This document shows, one piece after another, positions 33,188 to 42,281 of a stretch of DNA of 64,000 nucleotides. Every line of letters begins with the position of its first letter. Within the stretch, counting starts at the first letter, position 1. This DNA is from Paenibacillus auburnensis (lineage in GTDB: Bacteria; Bacillota; Bacilli; Paenibacillales; Paenibacillaceae): assembly GCF_927798115.1 (NCBI RefSeq), contig NZ_CAKMMG010000001.1, positions 124,001 to 188,000 of the forward strand, read 5' to 3'. The notes beneath the pieces were generated by a model. The model was not told the DNA's origin. It saw nothing but the letters and a program-made list of their open reading frames with translations, and ran no database searches. The translations under genes were made by a program, and so were the position numbers.

Positions 33188-34258
33188 TTACTTCAGCATA
33201 AAGTCAGCTGCCTGAATAATCGTGCCGGATGCAATATTCTGGGATTGCGGGAGCTTATGCAGCGTCCCTGTCTGCTGCAGCGCGGTAAGAGGAAGATAAC
33301 GCCGTCCCTGCAAGCCGGAGGCGGCATATATAACTGTCTTTGCTTGGTTTGGACTCCCTTGAGCGGGGAGCTGCCAGCTCTGATAGCCAGTGATCATAAA
33401 TGGTGCGCCTGTCGTATCATTTTTGCCGGCTGACTGAAAGGCCAGGGCGCTCCCGCTGCCTAGCAGTACCGCGACATTGTCCCCGTTCACCAGTTTGAGC
33501 TTGGGACTGGCCAGCCACTGTAAATCGGCATACGGGTCATCCTGCCCGCCGCTCCGGAAAGCGCGCTGCGGAGTCCAGCTGTGCTCCACGCTGGTCACTG
33601 TGCCTGCTGCAGGCAGAGTTCCATTCAGGACGGACTCGGCCTTGCTGAGACTCCAAGGCAGAATTTCCAGGGTTAAGGCGTTAATATAGTAGGTTTGTTT
33701 ATCGAGTGTTAATTTCCATACCGGCAGCATGGGAGCGTAGAGCGCTGTTAACTCGGTTTTACCTGAATAAGTTGAAGGTATAAGTTCTTCCTGCACCAGA
33801 AACTGGCGCAGCTCTGTCATACTGTAAGGGAGTCCGGAAGTTCCGGCACCGTATTCACTGAGTAAATATCCGCCGTCTTGCGTAGCAGAAACGATTAGAT
33901 AACCTATGCGTTGTTCCCCGTTCTTCACATTGACCAGCCAGCTGTGTGTGCCCGGGCCGAGCGGGTAAAATTCGGTTTTGGCATTTTTCCACTCTGTAAA
34001 TGGAGCGGCTGCAGACAGCCTGCTAATGGTGAGTGCAGTGAAATCCTGAAGGGATTGTGGAGATGGTAGTGCCTTCAGAGTAAGTCCGGGCTGAAGCTCA
34101 AGAGAAACCGCTTGTGAAACGGTGATGCGGCTGCCCTGAGCCTCCGTAGCAGATGGAAAACCGGAAGCGATGGGGAACAGGGTTAGCCCCAGACACAGAA
34201 TGAGAAGAAGACGGCCGCGCCGCCTGGACGCTGTCCTTGACCTTACGTTTGAGTTCAT
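33188..34258 (-). CDS. Secreted protein of unknown function
   Basis: 356 aa with a classical signal peptide (RRRGRLLLILCLGLTLFPIASGFPSATEAQG). The mature part is beta-rich with no cysteines and no motif I recognise. A GDNVAVLLGSGSALAF...PFMITGYQSWQLPAQ segment and a C-terminal stretch beginning with YLPLTALQQTG are notable, the latter resembling structural domains rather than catalysis. AAAGGTGACTGACTTTC precedes the ATG. It lies upstream of no other gene in its operon; the yqhG stop is 156 bp away on its 5' side. Probably extracellular or wall-associated. Confidence 0.75.
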   Translation of the reverse strand: MNSNVRSRTASRRRGRLLLILCLGLTLFPIASGFPSATEAQGSRITVSQAVSLELQPGLTLKALPSPQSLQDFTALTISRLSAAAPFTEWKNAKTEFYPLGPGTHSWLVNVKNGEQRIGYLIVSATQDGGYLLSEYGAGTSGLPYSMTELRQFLVQEELIPSTYSGKTELTALYAPMLPVWKLTLDKQTYYINALTLEILPWSLSKAESVLNGTLPAAGTVTSVEHSWTPQRAFRSGGQDDPYADLQWLASPKLKLVNGDNVAVLLGSGSALAFQSAGKNDTTGAPFMITGYQSWQLPAQGSPNQAKTVIYAASGLQGRRYLPLTALQQTGTLHKLPQSQNIASGTIIQAADFMLK

Positions 34259-34414
34259 GAAAGTCAGTCACCTTTCTTTGTCCATATTCGTACGGGCTTG
34301 TCCTATACCCATTATTGTAGAGTACAAGCTCTGAAAAGGCTGTTGCTTGCTGTCGCGCTGCTGCTTTGGAATTTCGCTGTTTTTTTGCCTGCTTTTAGCG
34401 GACCTAGTCGCATT

Positions 34415-35464
34415 CTATGTGCTGCGCAGGTGAAACAGACCATAGGTTACGGCAGAAACTGCAATTTGCGGCTCATATTGCCAGGCTGTCTCTTTGCGGC
34501 GGCGGTTGTACTGCTCCTCTATGGCCTGCTTTTTCTCTTCATCCGGCTCCTTCAGAAGCTCCTCATAATAGATATCTACGATGCTCAGCTCCAGACGCAG
34601 CCGTTCGCGGGCTTCCTCAGCCCAGGTATAGTCGAGCGCGGCCAGCTGTGAGGTCAGATAGCTTTCCAGTCTATCTGCTCCAGCGGCAACATTCATCTCA
34701 TAAGGCTGGATATGAATGTTCTCCGGCAGACGGGGTGTCAGCTCCAGGGCGTTTAGTCTGGAACCGAAATCCTCGGTAATTTTCCCGGTAGCAAGCGATA
34801 TGCCGATAAAATGTAGCTCTTCCCGCTTAAGATCACAGGTCATCTCCACCTTATAGCACACACCCAGCCAAGGCTCGTAAGCGGCAGAGAACAGAGTCGT
34901 CCGCTGTCTGCTGCCCGGGTCCTCGAACAACTGCAGACATTTGCCTTCTTCCTTGGCCGCAGCCCAGATTTGCCGCAGCCGCTTGCTTCCGTAGATAACA
35001 TCCTCGCGGCGGATCATTCCCGGACCAATCCGCGGCAGTGCCGGGACAATGCCGAAGTACCGGGCAAGAATACTGTCCTGCGGATCGGTGGAGACGCCGG
35101 GAGGGGCTCCGCTTGCTGCTGCCGACGCGTTATCCGCCCCGGCTTCCATCTCTGTTCCGCCGGAAGTCAGCGCCGCACCGGCAGGACGGTTCAAGCCGCC
35201 GGGCGGGCGCGAGGGAGGCGGCGACTGTGCTGCGGCAGAGTCGTATTTCTCCGGGTCGAACACGAAGGTAAAAGACAAGGTCTCCGGGTCTACACCGGTG
35301 CGTTCAACAAAACCCCAATAGTAAGGCCGATCGGTCAGCATCCGGTCTGCACGCGGCGAGAGCTTGACCGTTACATGCAGCGGCGATACTTCAATCAAGG
35401 AGCAATCGGTCGCTTCCAGATAATCCATTACCTGCTTGCGAACCTCTAGCGGACTAAGTGTCAT
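34415..35464 (-). CDS. yqhG: YqhG family protein
   Basis: 349 aa. The N-terminus (EVRKQVMDYLEATDCSLIEVSPLHVTVKLSPRADRMLTDRPYYWGFVERTG) is characteristic of YqhG, and the C-terminal helical part ends in a YDEKKQAIEEQYNRR-type region and the AVTYGLFHLRS tail. Between about residues 90 and 130 there is an Ala/Gly/Pro-rich low-complexity insert longer than in Bacillus. Translationally coupled to yqhH (4-bp ATGA overlap). The pair is conserved in synteny across Bacillales. The function is unknown; the helicase partner suggests nucleic-acid work. Confidence 0.88.
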   Translation of the reverse strand: MTLSPLEVRKQVMDYLEATDCSLIEVSPLHVTVKLSPRADRMLTDRPYYWGFVERTGVDPETLSFTFVFDPEKYDSAAAQSPPPSRPPGGLNRPAGAALTSGGTEMEAGADNASAAASGAPPGVSTDPQDSILARYFGIVPALPRIGPGMIRREDVIYGSKRLRQIWAAAKEEGKCLQLFEDPGSRQRTTLFSAAYEPWLGVCYKVEMTCDLKREELHFIGISLATGKITEDFGSRLNALELTPRLPENIHIQPYEMNVAAGADRLESYLTSQLAALDYTWAEEARERLRLELSIVDIYYEELLKEPDEEKKQAIEEQYNRRRKETAWQYEPQIAVSAVTYGLFHLRST

Positions 35465-37200
35465 GGCATTATTTCCTTCCGGGTTTCGTGGGACAGCTCG
35501 CTTAGCGATTCGCCGATATGGTCAAGACCGCTGCGCAGTTCTTCATCGCTTCTCGCTTCGAGCATGATCTTGTAGAGGCTTTTCTCCAGCGATTCCTTCT
35601 TCTCGAACCGCTCCAGAATCACATCGAGTCCGCCGATAACCATTTCGAACATGTTGATTTTTTCGTGGAGCAGGTGCAGGATATGCTCTTCAATCGTGCC
35701 TTCGGTGGACAGATTATAAATGACAACATCATTTTGCTGGCCCAGCCGGTGAACCCGGCCGATCCGCTGCTCCACACGCATCGGGTTCCACGGCAGATCA
35801 AAATTGATCATATGGTGGCAGAATTGCAGGTTAATCCCTTCACCGCCGGCTTCCGTGGCAATCATGACCTGGGCCCGGCCGCGGAACAGATCCATCATCC
35901 AGTCTTTCTTCCCGCGGTTCATGCCGCCGGAATAGGACACGCACTGCAGCCCGTGCTCACGGAAGTATTGCAACAGATATTCCTGAGTGGCGCGGTATTC
36001 GGTGAAGACGATGACCTTTTCATTCATATCCCGGATCAGCTCCATCGTTTTCTCCGCTTTCGTGTTCGTTTTGACAGTGCGGATGCTCTGCAGGAGATCC
36101 ATCATCCGTTCACGCTTTGGAGAATCAGCCGGAAGCTTTTTGATCAGGTTGACCAGTGTTATGAAAACGGCATCTCGGCTGCTGCATACCTCACGCTGAA
36201 GGGTCACCAGGGAGAGCATGCTGCTGAGATTGCCGCCTGATTCCTGATATTGGTCTTTGACAAAAGCCGTTACTCCGTCATATAATGCCTTTTCCTCCGG
36301 TGAGAGCGTGAGCGGTATATTCCGGACTTTTCGCTTGGTGAAGTTGACAGGCCCCTCGCCCCGCCGGTTGCGGATCATGACCTTAGAGAGCTCGCCGCGC
36401 AGCTGGACTTCATTCTTCGGCTGGCGTTTATCCACAACAAAGTTGGCGGCGAAATCGCCCTGGTTGCCGAGCTGTCCCGGCTTAAGCAGGGTGATCAGAT
36501 TGAACAGCTCGCCGAGATCATTTTGTACGGGAGTTGCGGTGAGCAGAAGACAGTATTTTTTACGAAGCTGCTGCACAAACTGGTAGTTGGTCGATTTCTT
36601 ATTTTTCAGCTTGTGCGCTTCATCGATAATGAGCATGTCGAATTCCGAGCTGAGCAGCAGCTCCTTATGGGGATCGCGCTTGGCGGTATCCATGGAGGCC
36701 ACCACAATGTCATTGCCCCAGGAGTAAGATTTTTTCTGTGCGACTGCCGTGATGCCGAATTTAGTATTCAGCTCCCGGACCCATTGCAGCACGAGTGAGG
36801 CGGGTACCAGAATCAGCACCTTGCTCACAAGGCCCCGCACCAGATATTCCTTGAGGACGAGTCCTGCTTCAATGGTCTTACCCAAACCGACCTCATCGGC
36901 GAGAATTGCCCGGCCGGACATTTCAAACAGCACCTTATGGGCGGTATCGAGCTGATGGGGCAGCGGGGATAAGCCGGAAAGATGCTTCATACACTGCAGT
37001 TCGTCGAAGCTGGTGACAAGTCCAGATTGTTCACCCTGAATGGCCAGGCGGGTTAATCTCCAGTCCCCCCAGGGTCCGCCCTTGTCCAGTTTCGATTCAA
37101 GATCATGCAGCCAGTTTCGCTCAAAAGACAGAGGGACGGGCAGCAGCGGGGCGGGTGTGCTTCCCTCCTGCGGCAAGGAATTGCGGGATAATTGCGTCAT
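35461..37200 (-). CDS. yqhH: SNF2-family DEAD/DEAH helicase YqhH
   Basis: 579 aa, cytoplasmic. Walker A region ILADEVGLGKTIEAGLVL, motif Ia VPASLVLQWVRE, DEAH box IIDEAHKLKN, motif III LLTATPVQND, then the second RecA domain with ATEAGGEGINLQF and QRIGRVHRLGQ. These are the HepA/RapA-like SNF2 motifs, so ATP-driven remodelling of a protein-nucleic acid complex is likely. GGAGGAGGCTGCAAC precedes the ATG at 37200. It is followed by yqhG with a 4-bp overlap. Confidence 0.92.
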   Translation of the reverse strand: MTQLSRNSLPQEGSTPAPLLPVPLSFERNWLHDLESKLDKGGPWGDWRLTRLAIQGEQSGLVTSFDELQCMKHLSGLSPLPHQLDTAHKVLFEMSGRAILADEVGLGKTIEAGLVLKEYLVRGLVSKVLILVPASLVLQWVRELNTKFGITAVAQKKSYSWGNDIVVASMDTAKRDPHKELLLSSEFDMLIIDEAHKLKNKKSTNYQFVQQLRKKYCLLLTATPVQNDLGELFNLITLLKPGQLGNQGDFAANFVVDKRQPKNEVQLRGELSKVMIRNRRGEGPVNFTKRKVRNIPLTLSPEEKALYDGVTAFVKDQYQESGGNLSSMLSLVTLQREVCSSRDAVFITLVNLIKKLPADSPKRERMMDLLQSIRTVKTNTKAEKTMELIRDMNEKVIVFTEYRATQEYLLQYFREHGLQCVSYSGGMNRGKKDWMMDLFRGRAQVMIATEAGGEGINLQFCHHMINFDLPWNPMRVEQRIGRVHRLGQQNDVVIYNLSTEGTIEEHILHLLHEKINMFEMVIGGLDVILERFEKKESLEKSLYKIMLEARSDEELRSGLDHIGESLSELSHETRKEIMP

Positions 37201-37424
37201 GTTGCAGCCTCCTCCGGCGCGGTTTCATATAAGAATTGCGTAGAAGTAGTATGCGCGTAAAAGAGAGAATTCATAACTATACAAAGTATTCTTGTAGAGC
37301 AGACGTGCTGATTTTGCGGTCTTTTTTTCATGCTGAATCTGATAAAAAAGCGAGAAAAAGTGAGAAAAAGCGGCTCAAAGCTGATTTTTCGCGATAAGGC
37401 TTCCTTTTTCGAAAAAGAACTTCG

Positions 37425-37440
37425 ATACAATATGTGGTAT
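37425..37440. promoter_or_regulatory. NrdR box 1 (candidate)
   Basis: ATACAATATGTGGTAT resembles the NrdR box consensus (acaCwATATwGtgt-like palindrome). It lies 169 bp upstream of the ribonucleotide reductase start and 33 bp from a second copy, in keeping with paired NrdR boxes on one helix face. The 37201-37593 gap otherwise holds AT-rich sequence and no gene. Confidence 0.6.
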
Positions 37441-37457
37441 AGTTGAAAAGCTGGTTC

Positions 37458-37473
37458 ACACAATATATTGTTA
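37458..37473. promoter_or_regulatory. NrdR box 2 (candidate)
   Basis: ACACAATATATTGTTA, a stronger match to the NrdR consensus, exactly 33 bp (about three helical turns) after box 1. Family knowledge: NrdR represses ribonucleotide reductase genes through tandem boxes with this spacing. Confidence 0.7.
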
Positions 37474-37593
37474 CAAAAGCTTGAAATTATTGTTTACGGA
37501 GGGCTTTTGGCGGTTATTTGATATTGACAAGAGGACTCCACATGACTACTTGCAGCGGAAGATTTACATATTACACACCGGGAGGTTTTTCTA

Positions 37594-40233
37594 TTGAGTA
37601 CAGTGGAACGCAAGCAGCGCCTTGAAGGGCTAAGTGAGAAAATATTTTTGGACCGTTATGCCTGGAAGGATGCAGACAGCAACAATGCCAAGGTTGGCGA
37701 TGTTGTGCTGGTCCTGACCAAAGATGATCCCAAATTTCCGACAAAGGAAGTGGGGGAGATTGTTGAGCGCAACGGCCGGATCGTTACCGTCAAGACGCGC
37801 AGCGGGGAACTGGTGCAATCGGATGTAGAAAAGCTGACGCTTAATATAGAGAAGACTCCGGAAGAAATGTGGGACCGTCTGGCCGCTGCCATGGCTTCTG
37901 TAGAGAAAACACCTGAACTGCAGGAAGAATGGACAGGCCGGTTCCGTTCGATTCTGGATGACTGGAAGCTTGTACCGGGCGGACGGATTGCTGCAGGTGC
38001 AGGGGCAAGTGAAGAATTGACCCTGTTCAACTGTTATGTTGTGCCTTCGCCAAAAGACAGCCGCGGCGGCATCATGCAGACCCTTTCGGAAATGACCGAA
38101 ATTATGGCCCGCGGCGGTGGTGTGGGGATCAACCTGTCCTCGCTGCGCCCACGCCGAGCAATTGTGAGAGGCGTCAACGGCTCGTCGAGCGGTTCTGTAT
38201 CCTGGGGCGGATTGTTCAGTTACACAACCGGACTTATTGAGCAGGGCGGCAGCCGCCGCGGGGCACTGATGCTGATGATCAATGACTGGCATCCGGATGT
38301 TGTTGATTTCATCACTGTGAAACAGACCATGGGCCAGGTGACCAATGCCAACCTGTCGGTATGCGTGAGCAATGCCTTCATGAAGGCAGTCAAAGAGAAT
38401 CTGGACTGGGAGCTGGTCTTCCCGGATACAACGGACCCTGATTACGATACAATCTGGGACGGGGATCTGGATAAATGGAAAGCGGACGGCCGTGCGGTTA
38501 TTCCTTATCGTACCGTCAGAGCGCGTGATGTCTGGCATACGATTATTGAATCAGCCTGGAAATCGGCTGAGCCGGGTGTAGTGTTCATGGAATATTACAA
38601 TCAAATGTCGAATAGCTGGTACTTCAACCCGATTATCTGCACGAATCCGTGCGGTGAGCAGGGTCTTCCGGGCTGGGGCGTCTGCAATCTGTCTGCCGTC
38701 AACCTCTCCAAATTCTACGATGCGGAGAATCATGATGTGGATTGGGCAGATCTGGCGACAACTACCCGTTATTCTGTGCGTTTCCTGGATAATGTTATCG
38801 ACAAGACGCCTTACCACTTCCCTGAGAATGAAGCCAACCAGAAGCTGGAACGCCGCGTAGGTCTGGGTACTATGGGTCTGGCTGAGCTGATGATCAAGCT
38901 GAACATCCGTTACGGCAGCCCGGAATCGCTGGAGTTCCTGGACAAGCTCTACGGCTTCATGGCCCGCGAAGCGTACCTGGCTTCGGCGGAAATCGCCGGC
39001 GAGAAGGGTTCCTTCAAGGCATTTGATGCCGAGAAATATCTGCAGAGCGGATTTATGCGTAATATTACAGAGGTCTATCCGGAAGTCGGCGAATCGATCC
39101 GTAAGCACGGCATGCGTAACGTTACCGTGATTACCCAGGCACCAACAGGTAGTACCGGTACAATGGTCGGCACTTCGACCGGTATCGAGCCGTACTTTGC
39201 CTTCAAATATTTCCGCCAGAGCCGTCTTGGCTATGACGAGCAGTTCGTGCCGATTGCCCAGGAGTGGCTGGAAGCCCATCCGGGTGAAGAGCTGCCAGAT
39301 TACTTCGTGACTTCCATGGATTTGTCAGCTAAAGACCATATCCGCGCACAGGCAGCCATTCAGCGCTGGGTGGACAGCTCGATCTCCAAAACAGCGAACT
39401 GCCCGTCTGACTTCACCGTCGAAGAGACAGCCGAGCTGTATGAAATGGCCTTCGATCTGGGCTGCAAAGGCGTAACGATCTACCGGGACGGCAGCCGCGA
39501 TGTGCAGGTGCTGGAAACTTCGAAGAAGGAAGACAAGAAGGACACACCGGCAGCAGAACCTACTGCAGAAGAAGCAGCTCCGGCCGCGGCGGCAACAACC
39601 GCAGTAGCAGCAAGTCCTGCACCACAGGCCAATGTGGTGGACAAACAATACAAGAAACGCCCGCAGGTGCTGCGCGGCGCTACTTATAAGATCAATACGC
39701 CGTTCGGCATGGCGTATATCACCATCAACGACCTGGACGGCATTCCGGCCGAAATCTTCCTGAATGTCGGCAAAGCCGGCTCCGACGTCTTCGCCATGGC
39801 GGAAGCCCTGGGCCGTGTCTGCTCGCTGTTCCTGCGTTACGGCGACCACGGCGAGAAGGTCGAGCTGCTGATCAAGCATCTCAAGGGCATCGGCGGCTCC
39901 GGCGCCATCGGCTTCGGCGCGAACCGCGTCGAGTCCATCGCCGACGCAGTGGCCAAGGCCCTGGAAACCCATGTGCTGAACAACGCACAGGATGACCACG
40001 TGGCGGCGCCAATCGCAGCCACGCTGGAGCTTGATTTCAATGAAGCGCTCAGCGCGGAGCTGAAATCTAGTGTCCCTGCTGCCGCTGCTACGAATGATGG
40101 TCACGGCGGCCATTCGGCGCACAGCCATTCGACCGCTTCCCGCGACCTCTGCCCATCCTGCGGCAGCGCTTCGCTGGTTAACATCGAAGGATGTAAGACC
40201 TGCAGCAACTGCGGGTATAGCCGGTGCGGGTGA
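37594..40233 (+). CDS. nrdJ: Adenosylcobalamin-dependent (class II) ribonucleotide reductase
   Basis: 879 aa from a TTG (GGGAGG 8 bases upstream). It reduces ribonucleotides to deoxyribonucleotides using B12. The active-site cysteines lie in ELTLFNCYVVP and in the finger loop ICTNPCGEQGLPGWGVCNLSAVNL, with radical Cys and catalytic Glu. QAPTGSTGTMVGTSTGIEPYFA is the nucleotide-binding signature of the class. An Ala/Pro/Glu-rich linker (about residues 655-690) leads to a C-terminal domain and a zinc-ribbon tail CPSCGSA...CKTCSNCGY. It stands alone with paired NrdR boxes upstream. Confidence 0.93.
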   Translation: MSTVERKQRLEGLSEKIFLDRYAWKDADSNNAKVGDVVLVLTKDDPKFPTKEVGEIVERNGRIVTVKTRSGELVQSDVEKLTLNIEKTPEEMWDRLAAAMASVEKTPELQEEWTGRFRSILDDWKLVPGGRIAAGAGASEELTLFNCYVVPSPKDSRGGIMQTLSEMTEIMARGGGVGINLSSLRPRRAIVRGVNGSSSGSVSWGGLFSYTTGLIEQGGSRRGALMLMINDWHPDVVDFITVKQTMGQVTNANLSVCVSNAFMKAVKENLDWELVFPDTTDPDYDTIWDGDLDKWKADGRAVIPYRTVRARDVWHTIIESAWKSAEPGVVFMEYYNQMSNSWYFNPIICTNPCGEQGLPGWGVCNLSAVNLSKFYDAENHDVDWADLATTTRYSVRFLDNVIDKTPYHFPENEANQKLERRVGLGTMGLAELMIKLNIRYGSPESLEFLDKLYGFMAREAYLASAEIAGEKGSFKAFDAEKYLQSGFMRNITEVYPEVGESIRKHGMRNVTVITQAPTGSTGTMVGTSTGIEPYFAFKYFRQSRLGYDEQFVPIAQEWLEAHPGEELPDYFVTSMDLSAKDHIRAQAAIQRWVDSSISKTANCPSDFTVEETAELYEMAFDLGCKGVTIYRDGSRDVQVLETSKKEDKKDTPAAEPTAEEAAPAAAATTAVAASPAPQANVVDKQYKKRPQVLRGATYKINTPFGMAYITINDLDGIPAEIFLNVGKAGSDVFAMAEALGRVCSLFLRYGDHGEKVELLIKHLKGIGGSGAIGFGANRVESIADAVAKALETHVLNNAQDDHVAAPIAATLELDFNEALSAELKSSVPAAAATNDGHGGHSAHSHSTASRDLCPSCGSASLVNIEGCKTCSNCGYSRCG

Positions 40234-40294
40234 GGGAATTCAGAACATGCATTTTTGGTTTATTAAAATGATTTAATAATATTTCATTAAATAT

Positions 40295-40345
40295 AAAGGT
40301 GGCAGTCTAGAACTTAACTTGTTCGGGACTGCCACCTTTTATATA
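40295..40345 (+). terminator. Terminator after nrdJ
   Basis: 13-bp stem AAAGGTGGCAGTC / GACTGCCACCTTT (40295-40307 with 40327-40339) then TTATATAAATTTT. Confidence 0.85.
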
Positions 40346-40385
40346 AATTTTAAGCCGTGGAGATATGCCCATCATCCATGATTGA

Positions 40386-40439
40386 TTGACAGCGAAAGAA
40401 CTAAGCGTATTACGATTGGTTGCGGAAGGTCTGTCCAAC
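40386..40439 (+). pseudogene. Remnant of a LuxR-type HTH gene
   Basis: The 18 codons LTAKELSVLRLVAEGLSN match helices 1-2 of a LuxR/MalT-type C-terminal HTH, but a TGA stands directly before them and the homology stops abruptly after SN. This is therefore a truncated remnant. The rest of the 40346-40605 gap holds no gene that I can see. Confidence 0.4.
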
Positions 40440-40605
40440 TATGTTCAACTGTTAATCCACAGGTGGAGCCAAACAACGGAGCCTAACAAGAGCCAATTGG
40501 GGAAAATGCTCATGCTAAACGCCTTATTTTGTAGATTGGGCGGTACTATGAGAAGTTCGCAGGTATACCTGCATATGCTATGGGATATCAGAAAGGAGGT
40601 GCTTT

Positions 40606-41046
40606 ATGACTCTTTTGCTAGATTCCCGAACATCACAAAATGCAAGCTTCGCCTCTTCTCTTGGCGATCCTTTCCCGGCTATACTATCGCCCCAATTATA
40701 CGGGCAGGTCGGATTGAATATTGTGAGACCCACAGGTAATATTAGGGTGGAATTTTTCACTACGGTAACCATCTTACAACCTGCCGAAACTCCCCCGACT
40801 GGAATCTTTGTAATAATTGTTAGAGGAATCAGTACGACTGATCCTATCATCTATTCTGCACTCGAGGTATCCCTGCCATCCAATACGAACGAACAGGTAT
40901 TACCCATCACGGTCATAGGATCTGACTTCAATGTTCCTGCTCCAGAGAATAATGAATTAATCTATTCAGCTTTTGTTAGCACTACAACCCTCGGACCGGT
41001 TCGGATCGGACCTGAAAGCTTTACCGTTACAGCTTATTCAGATTAA
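40606..41046 (+). CDS. Small beta-rich protein of unknown function
   Basis: 146 aa, AT-richer than its neighbours, preceded by AGAAAGGAGGTGCTTT. No signal peptide and no cysteine. Alternating hydrophobic strands (YGQVGLNIVRPTGNIRVEFFTTVTIL, GIFVIIVRGI, SAFVSTTTLGPVRIGPESFTVTAYSD) suggest a beta-sandwich such as a spore-surface or exosporium C-terminal-like domain, which is a guess. It lies next to a LuxR remnant, in a locally low-GC patch, so it may be an acquired gene. Confidence 0.65.
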   Translation: MTLLLDSRTSQNASFASSLGDPFPAILSPQLYGQVGLNIVRPTGNIRVEFFTTVTILQPAETPPTGIFVIIVRGISTTDPIIYSALEVSLPSNTNEQVLPITVIGSDFNVPAPENNELIYSAFVSTTTLGPVRIGPESFTVTAYSD

Positions 41047-41059
41047 GTTGAGAATACGG

Positions 41060-41099
41060 AAAACCAGCCATACGGGATACCTATACGGCTGGTTTTTTG
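41060..41099 (+). terminator. Terminator after the small beta-rich gene
   Basis: 10-bp stem AAAACCAGCC / GGCTGGTTTT followed by a T run to 41098. Confidence 0.85.
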
Positions 41100-41175
41100 T
41101 TTTCTTCTTAATTTATTCATTTAAGATGCTAAATATCTTTAAGACTACGACAAAGTGTTACATTACTGGTGCGTC

Positions 41176-42078
41176 CTAATTTGAGCTTGGCATGTAACTA
41201 TAAAATAAATGCTCCTCTTCAATCTGGATCATAGATTCTTGAGTGTCATCCTGGATTTGAGCCTGGATCTCCGTCCGGTAATTTTTAGGGGAAGAGCCCT
41301 TTAGCTTTTTGAACATTTTGGAGAAGAGCAGTGGATCATTGTAACCTACGGATCGGGAAATATCAGCGATCGAAAGTTCAGCATTCCCCATCATTTCACA
41401 TGCTTTGTTAATTCTATAATGAATTAAGTAGTTTTGAATGCTGACCGACATCCGCTCCTTAAATAATGAGCACAAATAGCTTCGGTTAAGTCCGATATAC
41501 TGGGCAATGTCCTCAACGGTAATGCTCTGAGGATAATTCATTTCGATAAAATCTTTTACCTGTTCCACGTAGATTTCTGCCCGGGTCTCTTTAACTTCAG
41601 GGGATGCCACCGGGCCGTATTCCACGAGCTGCGATAACAATAAATATAGTAACCCTGTCAGTCTGGTTTCCCTGGCTTTATGGAATACTCTTGATTCGTT
41701 CATCAACTGCAAGTACTGGTAAATCATATCATCTCTATCATAGTGAATGATTGGAGATGCTTTGGTTAGCCCGGCCTGCTTGAGGAGCAGCTCCGCCGAG
41801 GTTCCGTTGAAGCCAACCCAGCAATAAGTCCATGGATCTGATGTATCGGCTTGATAATAAGTAATAATCTCCGGAAAAATTAAGAACCCCTGCCCCTTCT
41901 TTAAATAATATCTCTTTCCCTCGACTTCAAAAACCCCTTGTCCGCTTAATACATAATGGAGCAGATAATGACTTCTCACCGCTGGCCCGAAAAAGTGACC
42001 CGGGATACATTCCTCAATACCGAATTGAGTAGTATGCAATTCTGCGTGTTGTTTACTACGCGGTAAATATTCGAGCAC
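41176..42078 (-). CDS. AraC-family transcriptional regulator
   Basis: 300 aa from a GTG (AGGAGGCTTACT upstream). The N-terminal cupin-like sensor domain (HYVLSGQGVFEVEGKRYYLKKGQGFLIFPEIITYYQAD, about residues 40-80) is followed by a C-terminal double HTH (ITVEDIAQYIGLNRSYLCSLFKERM and IADISRSVGYNDPLLFSKMFKKLKG). It is divergent from the alpha-galactosidase gene and has paired direct repeats between them, so it probably controls that gene in response to galactosides such as raffinose or melibiose (compare B. subtilis MsmR; inference). Confidence 0.87.
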   Translation of the reverse strand: MLEYLPRSKQHAELHTTQFGIEECIPGHFFGPAVRSHYLLHYVLSGQGVFEVEGKRYYLKKGQGFLIFPEIITYYQADTSDPWTYCWVGFNGTSAELLLKQAGLTKASPIIHYDRDDMIYQYLQLMNESRVFHKARETRLTGLLYLLLSQLVEYGPVASPEVKETRAEIYVEQVKDFIEMNYPQSITVEDIAQYIGLNRSYLCSLFKERMSVSIQNYLIHYRINKACEMMGNAELSIADISRSVGYNDPLLFSKMFKKLKGSSPKNYRTEIQAQIQDDTQESMIQIEEEHLFYSYMPSSN

Positions 42079-42128
42079 AGTAAGCCTCCTGTGTATAATA
42101 ATAATCTAGCATTATTATATATTTAGTG

Positions 42129-42143
42129 AGTACCAAGCCATGT
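42129..42143. promoter_or_regulatory. Direct repeat 1, possible AraC site
   Basis: AGTACCAAGCCATGT matches the copy at 42208-42222 in 13 of 15 bases. Both lie in the 203-bp divergent control region. Confidence 0.5.
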
Positions 42144-42207
42144 ACTAGACGGCTTATTTTATATATTATTTCTATAGAACTGACTGCTATATTATATAAG
42201 CTTATCA

Positions 42208-42222
42208 AGTATTAAGCCATGT
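42208..42222. promoter_or_regulatory. Direct repeat 2, possible AraC site
   Basis: AGTATTAAGCCATGT, 79 bp downstream of the first copy and 60 bp before the alpha-galactosidase start. The AAGCCATGT core is identical in both copies. Confidence 0.5.
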
Positions 42223-42281
42223 CTAAATAGCTGGAAGAAATAAACTCTTAATAGCATGAACTAGAAAGAAGGGGATTTTCA

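Noticed and set aside
37201..37593. A cobalamin riboswitch before the B12-dependent reductase
   Set aside because: The B12-box consensus is not visible, and paired NrdR boxes explain the regulatory region better.
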